Source: Rhizobiaceae bacterium (GTDB taxonomy: Bacteria; Pseudomonadota; Alphaproteobacteria; Rhizobiales; Rhizobiaceae). From it: DNA of 53,309 nt. The notes beneath the pieces are model-generated. The model had not been told where the DNA came from. It ran no database searches and saw nothing but the letters and a program-made list of their open reading frames with translations. The position numbers and the translations under genes are program-made. The stretch is from contig JANQKQ010000005.1 of assembly GCA_028281105.1 (NCBI GenBank), positions 1-53,309 on the forward strand, in the 5' to 3' direction. Within the stretch, counting starts at the first letter, position 1. Each line of letters begins with the position of its first letter. This document shows, in pieces, positions 16,963 to 25,501 of this stretch.

Positions 16963-18525
16963 CTATCCCCCGATCGTCGGCCAGTAGACCGCCGCCGCCA
17001 CCAGCATCACCAGGGTCGAGACCACCACCATGCGCGAGCCCACTTTGAGAAAATCCGCCGGCCGCAGATAGCCTGCTGCGAATACGATGGTACAGGCCGG
17101 CGTGCCGACCACCGTCAGATAGGCGAACGCCGAAGAAACCGCGGTGATGAAACCGACGATGATCGGGCTTTCGCCGGCGACCACCGCCATCTTGAGCGAG
17201 ATCGGCCCGAGCACCGCCACCGCCGCGCCGTTCGACATGGTGTTGGTGACCAGGGTGGTGAGTGCGGAGACCGAGACCCACAGGCCGATCCCCTCATCCG
17301 CGCCAAACGGAACCAGCAGCGAGATGAAGCCTTCGGCCACCCATTGCGCGGCGCCGGTCTGCTTCATATGCACGCCTAGCGAGATCGCCGCCGCGTAGAG
17401 CAGCACAACGCCCCAGTTGACACCGGAATTGACATCCTCCCATCGCACCAGCCCCGCAACCAGGAACGCGGCCGCACCCAGAATCGCGATCGTGCCCATA
17501 CCGATGGTGCCGGACTGGAATATCCAGCCGTACAGGATGGTGAAGAACAGAATGATCGCCACCCAGTTGGCCGGGATCATCGGCCCCTCCACCCGCATCT
17601 GCGCCCGCAGCCGGGCAACCGCCCGCGACAGGTGCTTGTGCTCGGGCTTGAAGGTGAGGAACAGCACCAGGGTCAATAGCGGCAGCTGCAACAGGAAGAT
17701 CGGATAGGCGTAAGCCATCCAGGTGACGTAATCGATCAGGAAGCGGCGGGTTTCCGGGTCGGTCGGATCGAAGAAGAACTCCTTCCAATAGCCGATCATG
17801 ATCGCGTTGCGCGCGCCGCCCGACGGCGTGCCGATGCCGGCGACCGAACATCCGTATGCGATTGAGAACAGGATGACGGCGGCCAGCCCGCGCACCGCGT
17901 TTCGATCGTCATTGGTCAGCTTGATCAACGTCAGCCCCACCGGAAGCATCATCGCCGCCACCGTATGCTCGCCGACGAACGAAGCGAGCACACCCGACAC
18001 CAGGGATATGCCGAAACAGATGGCGATCGTACTGGTCCCCGTCATGCGCACGATCAGCCAGGCGATGCGCTGGTCGAGCTTCTGCTTGACCACGGCGACG
18101 GCAAGCATCAGCGAGCCCATGATGAACAGCACCGAATCGGTCATCAGGCTTTGCGCGACCTCGGTCGATTCGATGCCCAGCAGAAGCACCTCGCCGCAGA
18201 TGATCATCAGCGCAACGGTCGGCAGCGGCACCGGTTCGGTGATGAACAGGATGGTCGCCGTGACCGACATGGTCAGCACGATCCACCCCTCCCGCGTCAG
18301 CCCCGGCGGCGTCGGCGCGTAGAGCATTGCGGCCGCCACCGCCATGGCGATGAAGAACCAGCGTTTCTCCCAGAAATAGTAGAAGTTGAGCTGGGCGCGG
18401 ATCACCAGCAGCCGGTGCCGGCCCTCGCGCCGCATCTTCAGCGACCAGCGCCCGGATGGACGGTGCGCCTGCAGGCTGTGATGCACGAGGCTGAGCTGGT
18501 CCGAAGAGATCGCAGTCGCTGTCAT
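16963..18525 (-). CDS. SLC13/DASS-family sodium-coupled anion transporter
   Basis: A 520-residue polytopic membrane protein with roughly 11-13 hydrophobic segments, of the divalent anion:Na+ symporter family (dicarboxylates, sulfate and related anions). Family signatures include LTREGWIVLTMSV at the N-terminal domain, FITEPVPLPTVALM, GIGTPSGGARN, NWGVVLLYAAAISLG and the C-terminal FAYLTVVGTPACTIVFAAGY. Start choice: ATG at 18525 (MTATAISSDQL); the frame stays open to 18642, but those residues are polar and unlike the family. The downstream tandem Usp gene is 3 nt away. The substrate is unknown. Confidence 0.86.
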   Translation of the reverse strand: MTATAISSDQLSLVHHSLQAHRPSGRWSLKMRREGRHRLLVIRAQLNFYYFWEKRWFFIAMAVAAAMLYAPTPPGLTREGWIVLTMSVTATILFITEPVPLPTVALMIICGEVLLLGIESTEVAQSLMTDSVLFIMGSLMLAVAVVKQKLDQRIAWLIVRMTGTSTIAICFGISLVSGVLASFVGEHTVAAMMLPVGLTLIKLTNDDRNAVRGLAAVILFSIAYGCSVAGIGTPSGGARNAIMIGYWKEFFFDPTDPETRRFLIDYVTWMAYAYPIFLLQLPLLTLVLFLTFKPEHKHLSRAVARLRAQMRVEGPMIPANWVAIILFFTILYGWIFQSGTIGMGTIAILGAAAFLVAGLVRWEDVNSGVNWGVVLLYAAAISLGVHMKQTGAAQWVAEGFISLLVPFGADEGIGLWVSVSALTTLVTNTMSNGAAVAVLGPISLKMAVVAGESPIIVGFITAVSSAFAYLTVVGTPACTIVFAAGYLRPADFLKVGSRMVVVSTLVMLVAAAVYWPTIGG

Positions 18526-18696
18526 GATGTGAACTGAACACAACGCCAACACGGTAGGTCCGCGAACTATAGACCCGCGATCGATGTTTGGCCAACCGGC
18601 GCGCCGAAAGCATGGTCGATGACCGCCATCGTGGTTGCACAATCAAGGCCCATTGCAGCCCGTTGCAACCCCGTGCCCCGGCATTCAAGGACGACC

Positions 18697-19491
18697 ATGA
18701 TCAAATCCGCTGCTCTTTTATCGCTCATCTGGCTTGCAGCTCTGATATCCACCGCCATGCCGGCGGCGGCCTCACCGTTGAGCCAATCGTTTCAGGAGGC
18801 GGGCGTGGAGGGCACGCTGCGCATCGAACGGTTAAGCGACGGCAGGCGCTGGGTGCACGACGCAGAACGCGCCGCGCGCCGCATACTGCCCGCCTCCACG
18901 TTCAAGATTCCGCACTCGCTGTTCGCCCTGCATGTGGGCGCTGTCGAAAGCGTCGACGAGATCGTGCCATGGGACGGCAAGCACCGGCGGATCGAGGCCT
19001 GGAACCGGCCGCTCTCTCTGCGCCAGGCGATCGCCGTTTCCGCCGTGCCGGTCTACGAAGAGATGGCGCGTCGCATCGGTGTTGAACGCATGCAGGCCGA
19101 AATCGACAGGATCGGCTACGGCAATCGCGAGATCGGCGGCACCATCCATCGGTTCTGGCTAGAAGGCCCGTTGACGATATCGGCCGACGAGCAGGTCGAG
19201 TTCCTGAAGAAACTCAACGCCCGCTCGCTGCCCTATTCACCGGCGCATCAGGAGGCCGTCATCGACATCATCGAGTTGAAACGGGGCGACAACTGGGTGC
19301 TGCGCGCGAAGACCGGCTGGGCGCTTTCGGCCGATCCCGATGTCGGATGGCTGGTCGGTTGGTTGGAGGCGGGCCAAGAGGTCTATGTCTTCGCCATCAA
19401 CATCGATATTGTGGATCGCAGCGACCTGCTCGCACGGCAGAACGTCGTGCTCGACGCACTTGAGGCGATCACGGGACTGCAACTGAAATGA
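18697..19491 (+). CDS. Class D (OXA-type) serine beta-lactamase
   Basis: A 264-residue exported hydrolase of penicillins and related drugs. A signal peptide (MIKSAALLSLIWLAALISTA, cleavage near AAA-SP) is followed by all class D motifs with normal spacing: S67-T-F-K70 (nucleophile and carboxylated lysine), S115-A-V117, Y141-G-N, W154 in FWLEGPL, and K205-T-G. All key residues are present, so it should be active. Start choice: ATG at 18697 after AAGGA, placing the signal peptide correctly; the upstream ATG at 18619 is rejected. Its stop overlaps the P450 start by 4 bp (ATGA). Base composition is like that of its neighbours and no mobile element flanks it, so it looks chromosomal and resident. 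Confidence 0.93.
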   Translation: MIKSAALLSLIWLAALISTAMPAAASPLSQSFQEAGVEGTLRIERLSDGRRWVHDAERAARRILPASTFKIPHSLFALHVGAVESVDEIVPWDGKHRRIEAWNRPLSLRQAIAVSAVPVYEEMARRIGVERMQAEIDRIGYGNREIGGTIHRFWLEGPLTISADEQVEFLKKLNARSLPYSPAHQEAVIDIIELKRGDNWVLRAKTGWALSADPDVGWLVGWLEAGQEVYVFAINIDIVDRSDLLARQNVVLDALEAITGLQLK

Positions 19492-20753
19492 CGGCCATCC
19501 AGGCATCCCGGACCGAAGACGCCGCCGCGGTGGTGCACGTGGACGCCGACCAGTCGGTCTCGTGCGACCCGCGCAACCCTGCCTTCTTCAACAATCCCTA
19601 TCCCGCATACGATCTCATGCGCGACCTGGGTCCCTGTTTCTTATGGCGCGACTACGATCATTGGTGTTTCGCCGGATATGATCTGGTCAATGCCATCCTG
19701 CGCGACCGGCGCTTCGGCCGCGAGTTCAGGCGTACGCCGGACGAGCCGGCCGCACCATCCCCGCCCGAACATCTGCGCGAATTCTACGCCTTCGAGGCGC
19801 AGTCCCTGCTGGAGCGCGAGCCGCCCGAACACACCAGGCTGCGCCGGTTGATCAACCGCGCCTTCGTCTCGCGCCAGATTCTCAGCCTTAGACCGCGCAT
19901 CGAAGCGCTCGCGCACGAGTTGATCGACCGGTTCATCGACCAGGCTCAGGTCGATCTGCTGCCGGCCTTCGCCGAGAAAATCCCCGTCATCGTCATCGCC
20001 GATCTCATCGGCGTGCCCCGGCAGATGGCCGATCAGCTGCTGGCGTGGTCGCATGCCATGGTCGCCATGTACGAGTTCAAGCGCGACCAGGCGATCGAGA
20101 ACGCCGCGGAGCGGGCGACCACCGAGTTCTCCGCCTATATCGGCGACCTGATCGCCGAACGCCGGCGCGCGCCGCGCGACGATCTGCTCAGCCATCTGGT
20201 GAGCGTGAGCGATCACGGCGAGGAACTGGCCGACGAGGAAGTCGTCACCACGACCATTCTCCTGCTCAATGCCGGCCACGAGGCCACGGTGCACGCGCTG
20301 GGCAATTCGGTGTTCTGTCTGCTGCGCGAAGGCGCGGTCGATGCGGTTGACTGGTCGAACGAGGCGGCCGTCGCGCGCGCCTGCGAGGAGCTGATCCGCT
20401 TCGATGCACCGTTGCACATGTTTACCCGGTTCGTGCTGGAAGACTTGGAGATCGGCGGGCGCGCTTTCAGGCGCGGCGAGACGGTCGGCGTGCTGCTCGG
20501 CGCCGCCAACCGCGACGGCGCCAAATATGCCGAACCACACCGGCTGGATTTCGCCCGCGGCGGCGAAGGCAACACCAGCTTCGGCGCCGGCATCCACTTC
20601 TGCGTGGGCGCACCACTGGCGCGGCTGGAGATGGCAGTGGCCCTGCCGGTACTGCTCGAACGGCTACCGGGATTGCGCCTGGCCACCGAGCCACAATACG
20701 CCGACCGCTACCATTTTCACGGGCTCTCCGGCCTGCAATTGACCTGGGATTAG
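19488..20753 (+). CDS. Cytochrome P450 (bacterial soluble class)
   Basis: A 421-residue haem-thiolate monooxygenase without a membrane anchor. The I-helix oxygen-binding segment reads LLNAGHEATVHALGN (a GHEAT variant of AGxDT). ExxR is in ACEELIR, and the haem loop FGAGIHFCVGAPLARLE carries the axial Cys372. Early text such as NPAFFNNPYPAYDLMRDLGP is typical of bacterial CYPs. No ferredoxin or ferredoxin-reductase partner is adjacent; the nearest reductase is fpr at 25502. The ATG overlaps the beta-lactamase stop by 4 bp, an unusual translational coupling. The substrate is unknown. Confidence 0.93.
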   Translation: MTAIQASRTEDAAAVVHVDADQSVSCDPRNPAFFNNPYPAYDLMRDLGPCFLWRDYDHWCFAGYDLVNAILRDRRFGREFRRTPDEPAAPSPPEHLREFYAFEAQSLLEREPPEHTRLRRLINRAFVSRQILSLRPRIEALAHELIDRFIDQAQVDLLPAFAEKIPVIVIADLIGVPRQMADQLLAWSHAMVAMYEFKRDQAIENAAERATTEFSAYIGDLIAERRRAPRDDLLSHLVSVSDHGEELADEEVVTTTILLLNAGHEATVHALGNSVFCLLREGAVDAVDWSNEAAVARACEELIRFDAPLHMFTRFVLEDLEIGGRAFRRGETVGVLLGAANRDGAKYAEPHRLDFARGGEGNTSFGAGIHFCVGAPLARLEMAVALPVLLERLPGLRLATEPQYADRYHFHGLSGLQLTWD

Positions 20754-20835
20754 CGGCCTCGGTGGCGGCCTTTGGGCTCGTTCCTACGAATCCGCCATCT
20801 CGCGCAACATATTGTCGCGTAGGCGCGGTATGTAG

Positions 20836-20889
20836 AACTAATTTTTCTTAGTTTTTCGCTCAAACCCCCCAATATTAGAAACTGGTTTC
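20836..20889. promoter_or_regulatory. Two palindromes in the cys operon leader
   Basis: In the 171-bp gap before cysG there are two inverted repeats. AACTAA/TTAGTT (20836-20841 and 20848-20853) surround TTTTTC, and GAAAC-TG-GTTTC is at 20878-20889, 36 bp before the start codon. The surroundings are A/T-rich against a GC-rich genome. They are candidate operator sites for the sulfur-assimilation operon; the regulator is not identifiable from sequence. Confidence 0.5.
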
Positions 20890-20924
20890 AATAGGCCGGT
20901 TCTTGCCGGGTTTCGAGTGTCGCC

Positions 20925-22337
20925 ATGCGCCATTTCCCGATTTTTATCGATCTGACCGGCCAGCCCGTGGTGCTTTCCGGCGCCGGCGAGGTGGCCGTGC
21001 CGAAGATCCGCCTGCTCATGAAGACCGGGGCCCGGATTACCGTCTTCGGCGAAAAGCCACACGAGCAAATCCGCGCCTGGGCGGATGAAAGCGAACTGAC
21101 GCTCGTCGAGCGCAGGGTAAGCGAGGCTGACGTTGCCGGCGCTCGGCTGCTCTATGGCGCCAACGGCAGCAGGGCGGCGGACAAGGCGGTCGCGCGGATC
21201 GGCAAAGCCGCGGGCGTGCTCACCAACATCGTCGACAATCTTGGCGACAGCGAATTCATCACCCCTGCGATCGTCGACCGCGATCCGGTGACGATCGCGA
21301 TCGGCACCGAGGGCACCGCGCCGATGCTTGCGCGCAAGATCAAGGCGGACCTGGAAGAGATGCTGCCGGCCGGCCTGGGCGCGCTGGCGAAGATCGCCAA
21401 CCGGTTCCGACCCATCGCCAACATTCTGCCCACCGGCGAACAGCGGCGCACGTTCTGGCATCGCTTCTTTTTCGGCGACGGCGTGCGGGCGCATGGCCAG
21501 TCGGGCGCGGCGGGAATCAAGACCCGCCTGAGTTCCCTGCTGGCGGAAATCCTGGCCGATGAGCAACCCAGCCAGCCGGTGGCCTTCGTGGGTGCGGGCC
21601 CGGGCGATCCGGACCTGCTTACGGTCAAGGCGCGCCGCCTGCTGAGCCAGGCCGACGTGATCTTGCACGACCGGCTGGTGCCCCAGCCGATCCTCGAACT
21701 GGCGCGGCGCGAGGCAACCATCATAAGCGTCGGCAAGAAGGGCTACGGCCCGGCGTGGAAACAAGCCGACATCAACCGTCTGCTCGTCGAGCATGGCCGC
21801 GAAAGCGGTCTGGTGGTCCGGCTCAAGTCGGGCGATCCGACCGTGTTCGGCCGTCTCGACGAGGAACTCGAAGCACTGGAAGCCGCCGGCATCGCCTTCG
21901 AGGTCGTGCCCGGCATCACGGCGGCAACCGCCGCAGCCGCCGGCATCGGCGCCTCGCTCACCCGGCGCGGCCGCAATTCCGACCTGCGCGTGTTGACCGG
22001 TCGCGCCACCGAGGGCTTCGCCGAGCACGAATGGCGCGAGCTGGCATCCCAAGGCGCGACGGCGGCGATCTATATGGGCGTACACGCGGCGCGGTTCATC
22101 CAGGGCCGGCTGTTGATGCACGGCGCGGACCGGCGCACGCCGGTCACCGTGGTCGAGAACGCATCGCGATCCGATGAGCGCATCATCGCCACCACCTTGG
22201 GCGACCTGCCCGTCGCCATCGACGCGGCCGCCATCGACGGACCGGCGGTGCTGCTGCTGGGTCTCGAACCCCGCCAGGCCGCCCGGGCAATGGAAGAGAT
22301 CGACATCGAAGGCATCGCCCAAGTGGAGGTTTCGTGA
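20925..22337 (+). CDS. cysG: Siroheme synthase (trifunctional CysG)
   Basis: A 470-residue fusion protein. The N-terminal ~200 residues form the precorrin-2 dehydrogenase/ferrochelatase module (VVLSGAGEVAVPKIRLL, TNIVDNLGDSEFITPAIV). From about residue 220 comes uroporphyrinogen-III C-methyltransferase (FVGAGPGDPDLLTVKA, DVILHDRLV, RLKSGDPTVFGR, VVPGITAATAAAA). It makes the siroheme used by the sulfite reductase three genes on. It is first in the operon, and its stop overlaps the next ATG by 1 bp (TGATG). Confidence 0.95.
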   Translation: MRHFPIFIDLTGQPVVLSGAGEVAVPKIRLLMKTGARITVFGEKPHEQIRAWADESELTLVERRVSEADVAGARLLYGANGSRAADKAVARIGKAAGVLTNIVDNLGDSEFITPAIVDRDPVTIAIGTEGTAPMLARKIKADLEEMLPAGLGALAKIANRFRPIANILPTGEQRRTFWHRFFFGDGVRAHGQSGAAGIKTRLSSLLAEILADEQPSQPVAFVGAGPGDPDLLTVKARRLLSQADVILHDRLVPQPILELARREATIISVGKKGYGPAWKQADINRLLVEHGRESGLVVRLKSGDPTVFGRLDEELEALEAAGIAFEVVPGITAATAAAAGIGASLTRRGRNSDLRVLTGRATEGFAEHEWRELASQGATAAIYMGVHAARFIQGRLLMHGADRRTPVTVVENASRSDERIIATTLGDLPVAIDAAAIDGPAVLLLGLEPRQAARAMEEIDIEGIAQVEVS

Positions 22338-22639
22338 TGGCCAGAGCGTTTACCCCCAAGATCGTCACCGCCAACGACCTGTTCGAGGGCGACGTGATCT
22401 ACCTGCGCGCAGACGGGACCTGGTCGCGCGAGCATGGCGACGCGGCGGTTGCGCAAACCCAGGAGCGGGCCGACGAACTGCTCGCCGTCGCGCAAGCCCA
22501 ACAGGACGTGCAGATCGGCGCCTATCTGGCGGACGCCGAGCTCGGTGCCGACGGACGGCCGCTGCCGATCCATTTCCGCGAGGCATTCCGCACCCGCGGC
22601 CCTTCTAACTACCACCACGGCAAACAAGCGCAGGCTTAA
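22337..22639 (+). CDS. DUF2849 protein of the cys operon
   Basis: A 100-residue small basic/acidic protein without membrane segments or signal peptide. The text MARAFTPKIVTANDLFEGDV and the end RTRGPSNYHHGKQAQA match the DUF2849 family, which sits between cysG and cysI in rhizobial genomes. Function is unknown; a role in sulfite reductase assembly or electron supply is only suggested by the fixed gene order. A GTG codon directly before the ATG is an alternative start. Confidence 0.8.
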   Translation: MARAFTPKIVTANDLFEGDVIYLRADGTWSREHGDAAVAQTQERADELLAVAQAQQDVQIGAYLADAELGADGRPLPIHFREAFRTRGPSNYHHGKQAQA

Positions 22640-22645
22640 GCTCCC

Positions 22646-24313
22646 ATGTATTCCTACAGCGAATTCGACGAAGGCTATGTGCGCGAACGCGTGCGCAAGT
22701 TCCGCTCCCAGGTCGAGCGCCGCATCGACGGCTCGCTCACCGAGGACGAGTTCAAGCCGCTGCGGCTGATGAACGGGCTGTACCTGCAGCTGCACGCCTA
22801 TATGCTGCGCGTCGCCATTCCCTACGGCACGATCAACCCCGCCCAGATGCGGCAACTGGCCGACATCGCGGATAAGTGGGACAAGGGCTACGGCCATTTC
22901 ACCACGCGGCAGAACATCCAGTTCAACTGGCCAAAGCTCAAGGACGTGCCCGACATGCTGGACGCGCTGGCCGACGTGGGCATGCACGCGATCCAGACCT
23001 CGGGCAACTGCATCCGCAACGTCACGGCCGATCACTTTGCCGGGGCGGCGGCCGACGAAATCGAGGACCCGCGCCCGACCGCCGAACTGCTGCGCCAGTG
23101 GTCGACCGATCACCCCGAATTCACCTTCCTGCCGCGCAAGTTCAAGGTGGCGATCACGGGCTCACCGAACGACCGGGCGGTGACCAAGGCGCATGACATC
23201 GGCCTGCGCATGGTGCGAAACGAAGCAGGCGAGCCGGGCTACGAGGTAATCGTCGGTGGCGGTTTGGGCCGCACGCCCATGGTCGGCAAGGTGGTGCGCG
23301 AGTTCCTGCCCAAGATCGACCTGCTGCCTTATCTGGAGGCGATACTCCAAGTCTACAATCTGAGCGGCCGGCGCGACAACAAATACAAGGCGCGCATCAA
23401 GATCCTGGTGCACGAAACCGGACTTGATGAGATCAAGACCCGGATCGAAGCCGCCTTCGAAGCCCAGAAAAAGCACTTTCGCGGACCGGAACCCTCGTTG
23501 GTCGCGGCGATCGAAGCGGCATTCTCTCAGCCTGAACTCGATCCGCCCGTGATGTCTATCTCCCTTGACACTCCGGTTCGCGATCCACTTCTGGAATCGT
23601 GGATTGACACCAATGTGTCCGAGCACAAGGTGCCGGGCGCCGCCATCGTCACGGTTTCGCTCAAACCCATTGGCGGCACGCCGGGCGACGCCACGTCGGA
23701 CCAGATGCGGGTGCTCGCCGATCTGGCCGAGCGTTATTCCCACAACGAACTGCGGGTCTCCCACGAGCAGAACATCATCCTGCCGCACGTCTACCGCGCC
23801 GATCTGCCCGCCATCCACGCCGCGCTTCGCGAGGCCGGGATGGCCACCGCAAACGTCGGGCTGATCTCCGACATCATCGCCTGCCCCGGCATGGACTACT
23901 GCGCCCTGGCCACCGCGCGCTCGATCCCGATCGCCCAGGAGATTTCGCAGCGCTTCGAGGATATCCGCGTTCAGAAGGACATCGGTCCGCTGAAGATCAA
24001 GATCTCCGGCTGCATCAACGCCTGCGGCCATCATCACGTCGGCCATATCGGCATTCTCGGTCTCGACAAGGCCGGGGTCGAAAGCTACCAGCTCACCTTA
24101 GGCGGCGACGGCACGCAGACGGCGACGATCGGCACGCGCACCGGACCGGGCTTCGCCGCCGATGAAATCATCCCTGCGGTCGAGCGGCTGATCGACGCCT
24201 ATCTGGGCCTGCGCGAGAGCCGGGACGAGACCTTCCTGGAGGCCTATCGCCGCGTCGGCATGGAGCCGTTCAAGGCTGCTCTTTATAGCGAAGCGAAAGC
24301 CCATGCGGCCTGA
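22646..24313 (+). CDS. cysI: Assimilatory sulfite reductase (siroheme/4Fe-4S hemoprotein)
   Basis: A 555-residue nitrite/sulfite reductase family enzyme that reduces sulfite to sulfide with six electrons. The coupled siroheme and [4Fe-4S] ligands are visible as CPGMDYC and GCINACGHH. Both ferredoxin-like repeats are present (FTTRQNIQFNW and RVSHEQNIILPHV). The operon contains siroheme synthase, APS/PAPS reductase and ferredoxin reductase, so sulfite is favoured over nitrite. No CysJ flavoprotein is encoded, which suggests ferredoxin as electron donor through the downstream Fpr. The end overlaps cysH by 11 bp. Confidence 0.94.
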   Translation: MYSYSEFDEGYVRERVRKFRSQVERRIDGSLTEDEFKPLRLMNGLYLQLHAYMLRVAIPYGTINPAQMRQLADIADKWDKGYGHFTTRQNIQFNWPKLKDVPDMLDALADVGMHAIQTSGNCIRNVTADHFAGAAADEIEDPRPTAELLRQWSTDHPEFTFLPRKFKVAITGSPNDRAVTKAHDIGLRMVRNEAGEPGYEVIVGGGLGRTPMVGKVVREFLPKIDLLPYLEAILQVYNLSGRRDNKYKARIKILVHETGLDEIKTRIEAAFEAQKKHFRGPEPSLVAAIEAAFSQPELDPPVMSISLDTPVRDPLLESWIDTNVSEHKVPGAAIVTVSLKPIGGTPGDATSDQMRVLADLAERYSHNELRVSHEQNIILPHVYRADLPAIHAALREAGMATANVGLISDIIACPGMDYCALATARSIPIAQEISQRFEDIRVQKDIGPLKIKISGCINACGHHHVGHIGILGLDKAGVESYQLTLGGDGTQTATIGTRTGPGFAADEIIPAVERLIDAYLGLRESRDETFLEAYRRVGMEPFKAALYSEAKAHAA

Positions 24314-25031
24314 TCCCAAACGGCTGGCCGCGCTCAACGCGTTCTACGCCGGGCGCCAGGCGCCCGACATCATGCGCGATGCGGTGAGCGGCCTGTTCGG
24401 CGGCCGGGTGGCGCTGGTCTCCTCGTTCGGCGCCGAATCGGTGGTGCTGCTGCACATGCTGTCGCAGGCGGATGCGGCTACCCCGGTGCTGTTCGCCGAC
24501 ACGCAGATGCTGTTCGCGCAAACCCTGAAATACCAGCAGGAAGTCGCCGAGCGGCTCGGACTGCTGGACGTGCGCCGCATCGCGCCGGCCGGTCGCGATC
24601 TTCTCAAGGCCGACCCCGAGCGAAAGCTGCATGAAACCGACCCCGACGCCTGCTGCGATCTGCGCAAGGTGCGACCGCTGGAGACCGCGCTGGAGGATTT
24701 CGACGTAGTGATCACCGGGCGCAAGCGCCACCAGACGGCCGAGCGCTCGACCATGGAGGTCTTCGAGCAGGACAAGGGCTGGCGGCTGCGCGTCAACCCG
24801 TTGGTCGACTGGTCGCACATCGAACAGGGCGAATATATCGACGCCCATGGTCTGCCGCGCCACCCGCTCGTGGCCAAAGGCTTCGCCTCGCTGGGCTGTG
24901 AACCATGCACCACTCCGGTCGCCGCCGGCGAAGACCCGCGCGCCGGGCGCTGGCGCGGCCGGGACAAGGAAGAATGTGGCATCCACATCGTCGACGGACG
25001 GGTGGAGAGAAAGACGGAGAAGGTCGCATGA
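24303..25031 (+). CDS. cysH: Adenylyl-/phosphoadenylyl-sulfate reductase, Fe-S type
   Basis: A 242-residue thioredoxin-dependent reductase that releases sulfite from activated sulfate. It has the P-loop-like SSFGAESVVLLHM, the Arg-rich ITGRKRHQTAERSTM, and the C-terminal catalytic ECGIH. Two cysteine pairs, CC in DACCDLRK and CxxC in GCEPC, bind a [4Fe-4S] cluster, which marks the bacterial APS-reductase type and not the cluster-free PAPS enzyme. It overlaps cysI by 11 bp and the DUF934 gene by 4 bp. No sulfate adenylyltransferase genes are in the window. Confidence 0.94.
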   Translation: MRPDPKRLAALNAFYAGRQAPDIMRDAVSGLFGGRVALVSSFGAESVVLLHMLSQADAATPVLFADTQMLFAQTLKYQQEVAERLGLLDVRRIAPAGRDLLKADPERKLHETDPDACCDLRKVRPLETALEDFDVVITGRKRHQTAERSTMEVFEQDKGWRLRVNPLVDWSHIEQGEYIDAHGLPRHPLVAKGFASLGCEPCTTPVAAGEDPRAGRWRGRDKEECGIHIVDGRVERKTEKVA

Positions 25032-25480
25032 GCATCATCGTCACGGACACCGGCTTCGCCGCGGACGACTGGGCCGACGCCGGCGCGATCGTGTCGCTCG
25101 ACGAGGCGCTGGAGGCGGGCCTGCCCCAGTCCAACGCGCGGCTGGGTCTCGATCTGCCCAACGATGCTGACATAGATCAAATACGCGGGCTGCTGGATCG
25201 AGTAAGCCTCGTGCGCATCGCCTTTCCCAGCTTCGCCGACGGGCGTGGTTTCTCGCTGGCGCGGCGTCTGCGTGAGATTGGCTTTGCAGGGCGCGTTCGT
25301 GCGGCCGGCCACGTGATCCCGGACCAGTACGCCTTTGCCCGGCGCAGCGGCTTTGACGAGATCGAGATCAGCGACGAAGCGGGGAGCCGGCAAACCGAGG
25401 ATCAATGGATCGCCCATGCCGGCTGGGCGCAATCGAGCTATCAGGACCAGCTTGGCCGCGCCCATCATCCGGCTGCCTAA
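25028..25480 (+). CDS. DUF934 protein of the cys operon
   Basis: A 150-residue cytoplasmic protein. The core LVRIAFPSFADGRGFSLARRLRE, followed by VRAAGHVIPDQ, is the hallmark of DUF934, a family tied to cysH/cysI in proteobacteria but without a proven activity. Its conserved Arg/Asp-rich core suggests an accessory to sulfite reduction. Start choice: ATG at 25028, overlapping the cysH stop by 4 bp; the longer frame to 24905 is an arginine-rich shadow. Confidence 0.87.
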   Translation: MSIIVTDTGFAADDWADAGAIVSLDEALEAGLPQSNARLGLDLPNDADIDQIRGLLDRVSLVRIAFPSFADGRGFSLARRLREIGFAGRVRAAGHVIPDQYAFARRSGFDEIEISDEAGSRQTEDQWIAHAGWAQSSYQDQLGRAHHPAA

Positions 25481-25501
25481 GCGGATTTTCAGGAACCCGT
25501 C

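Noticed and set aside
18526-18642. 39-residue N-terminal extension of the SLC13-type transporter
   Set aside because: The residues are polar, unlike family members, and would leave almost no room for the divergent promoters; ATG at 18525 fits better.
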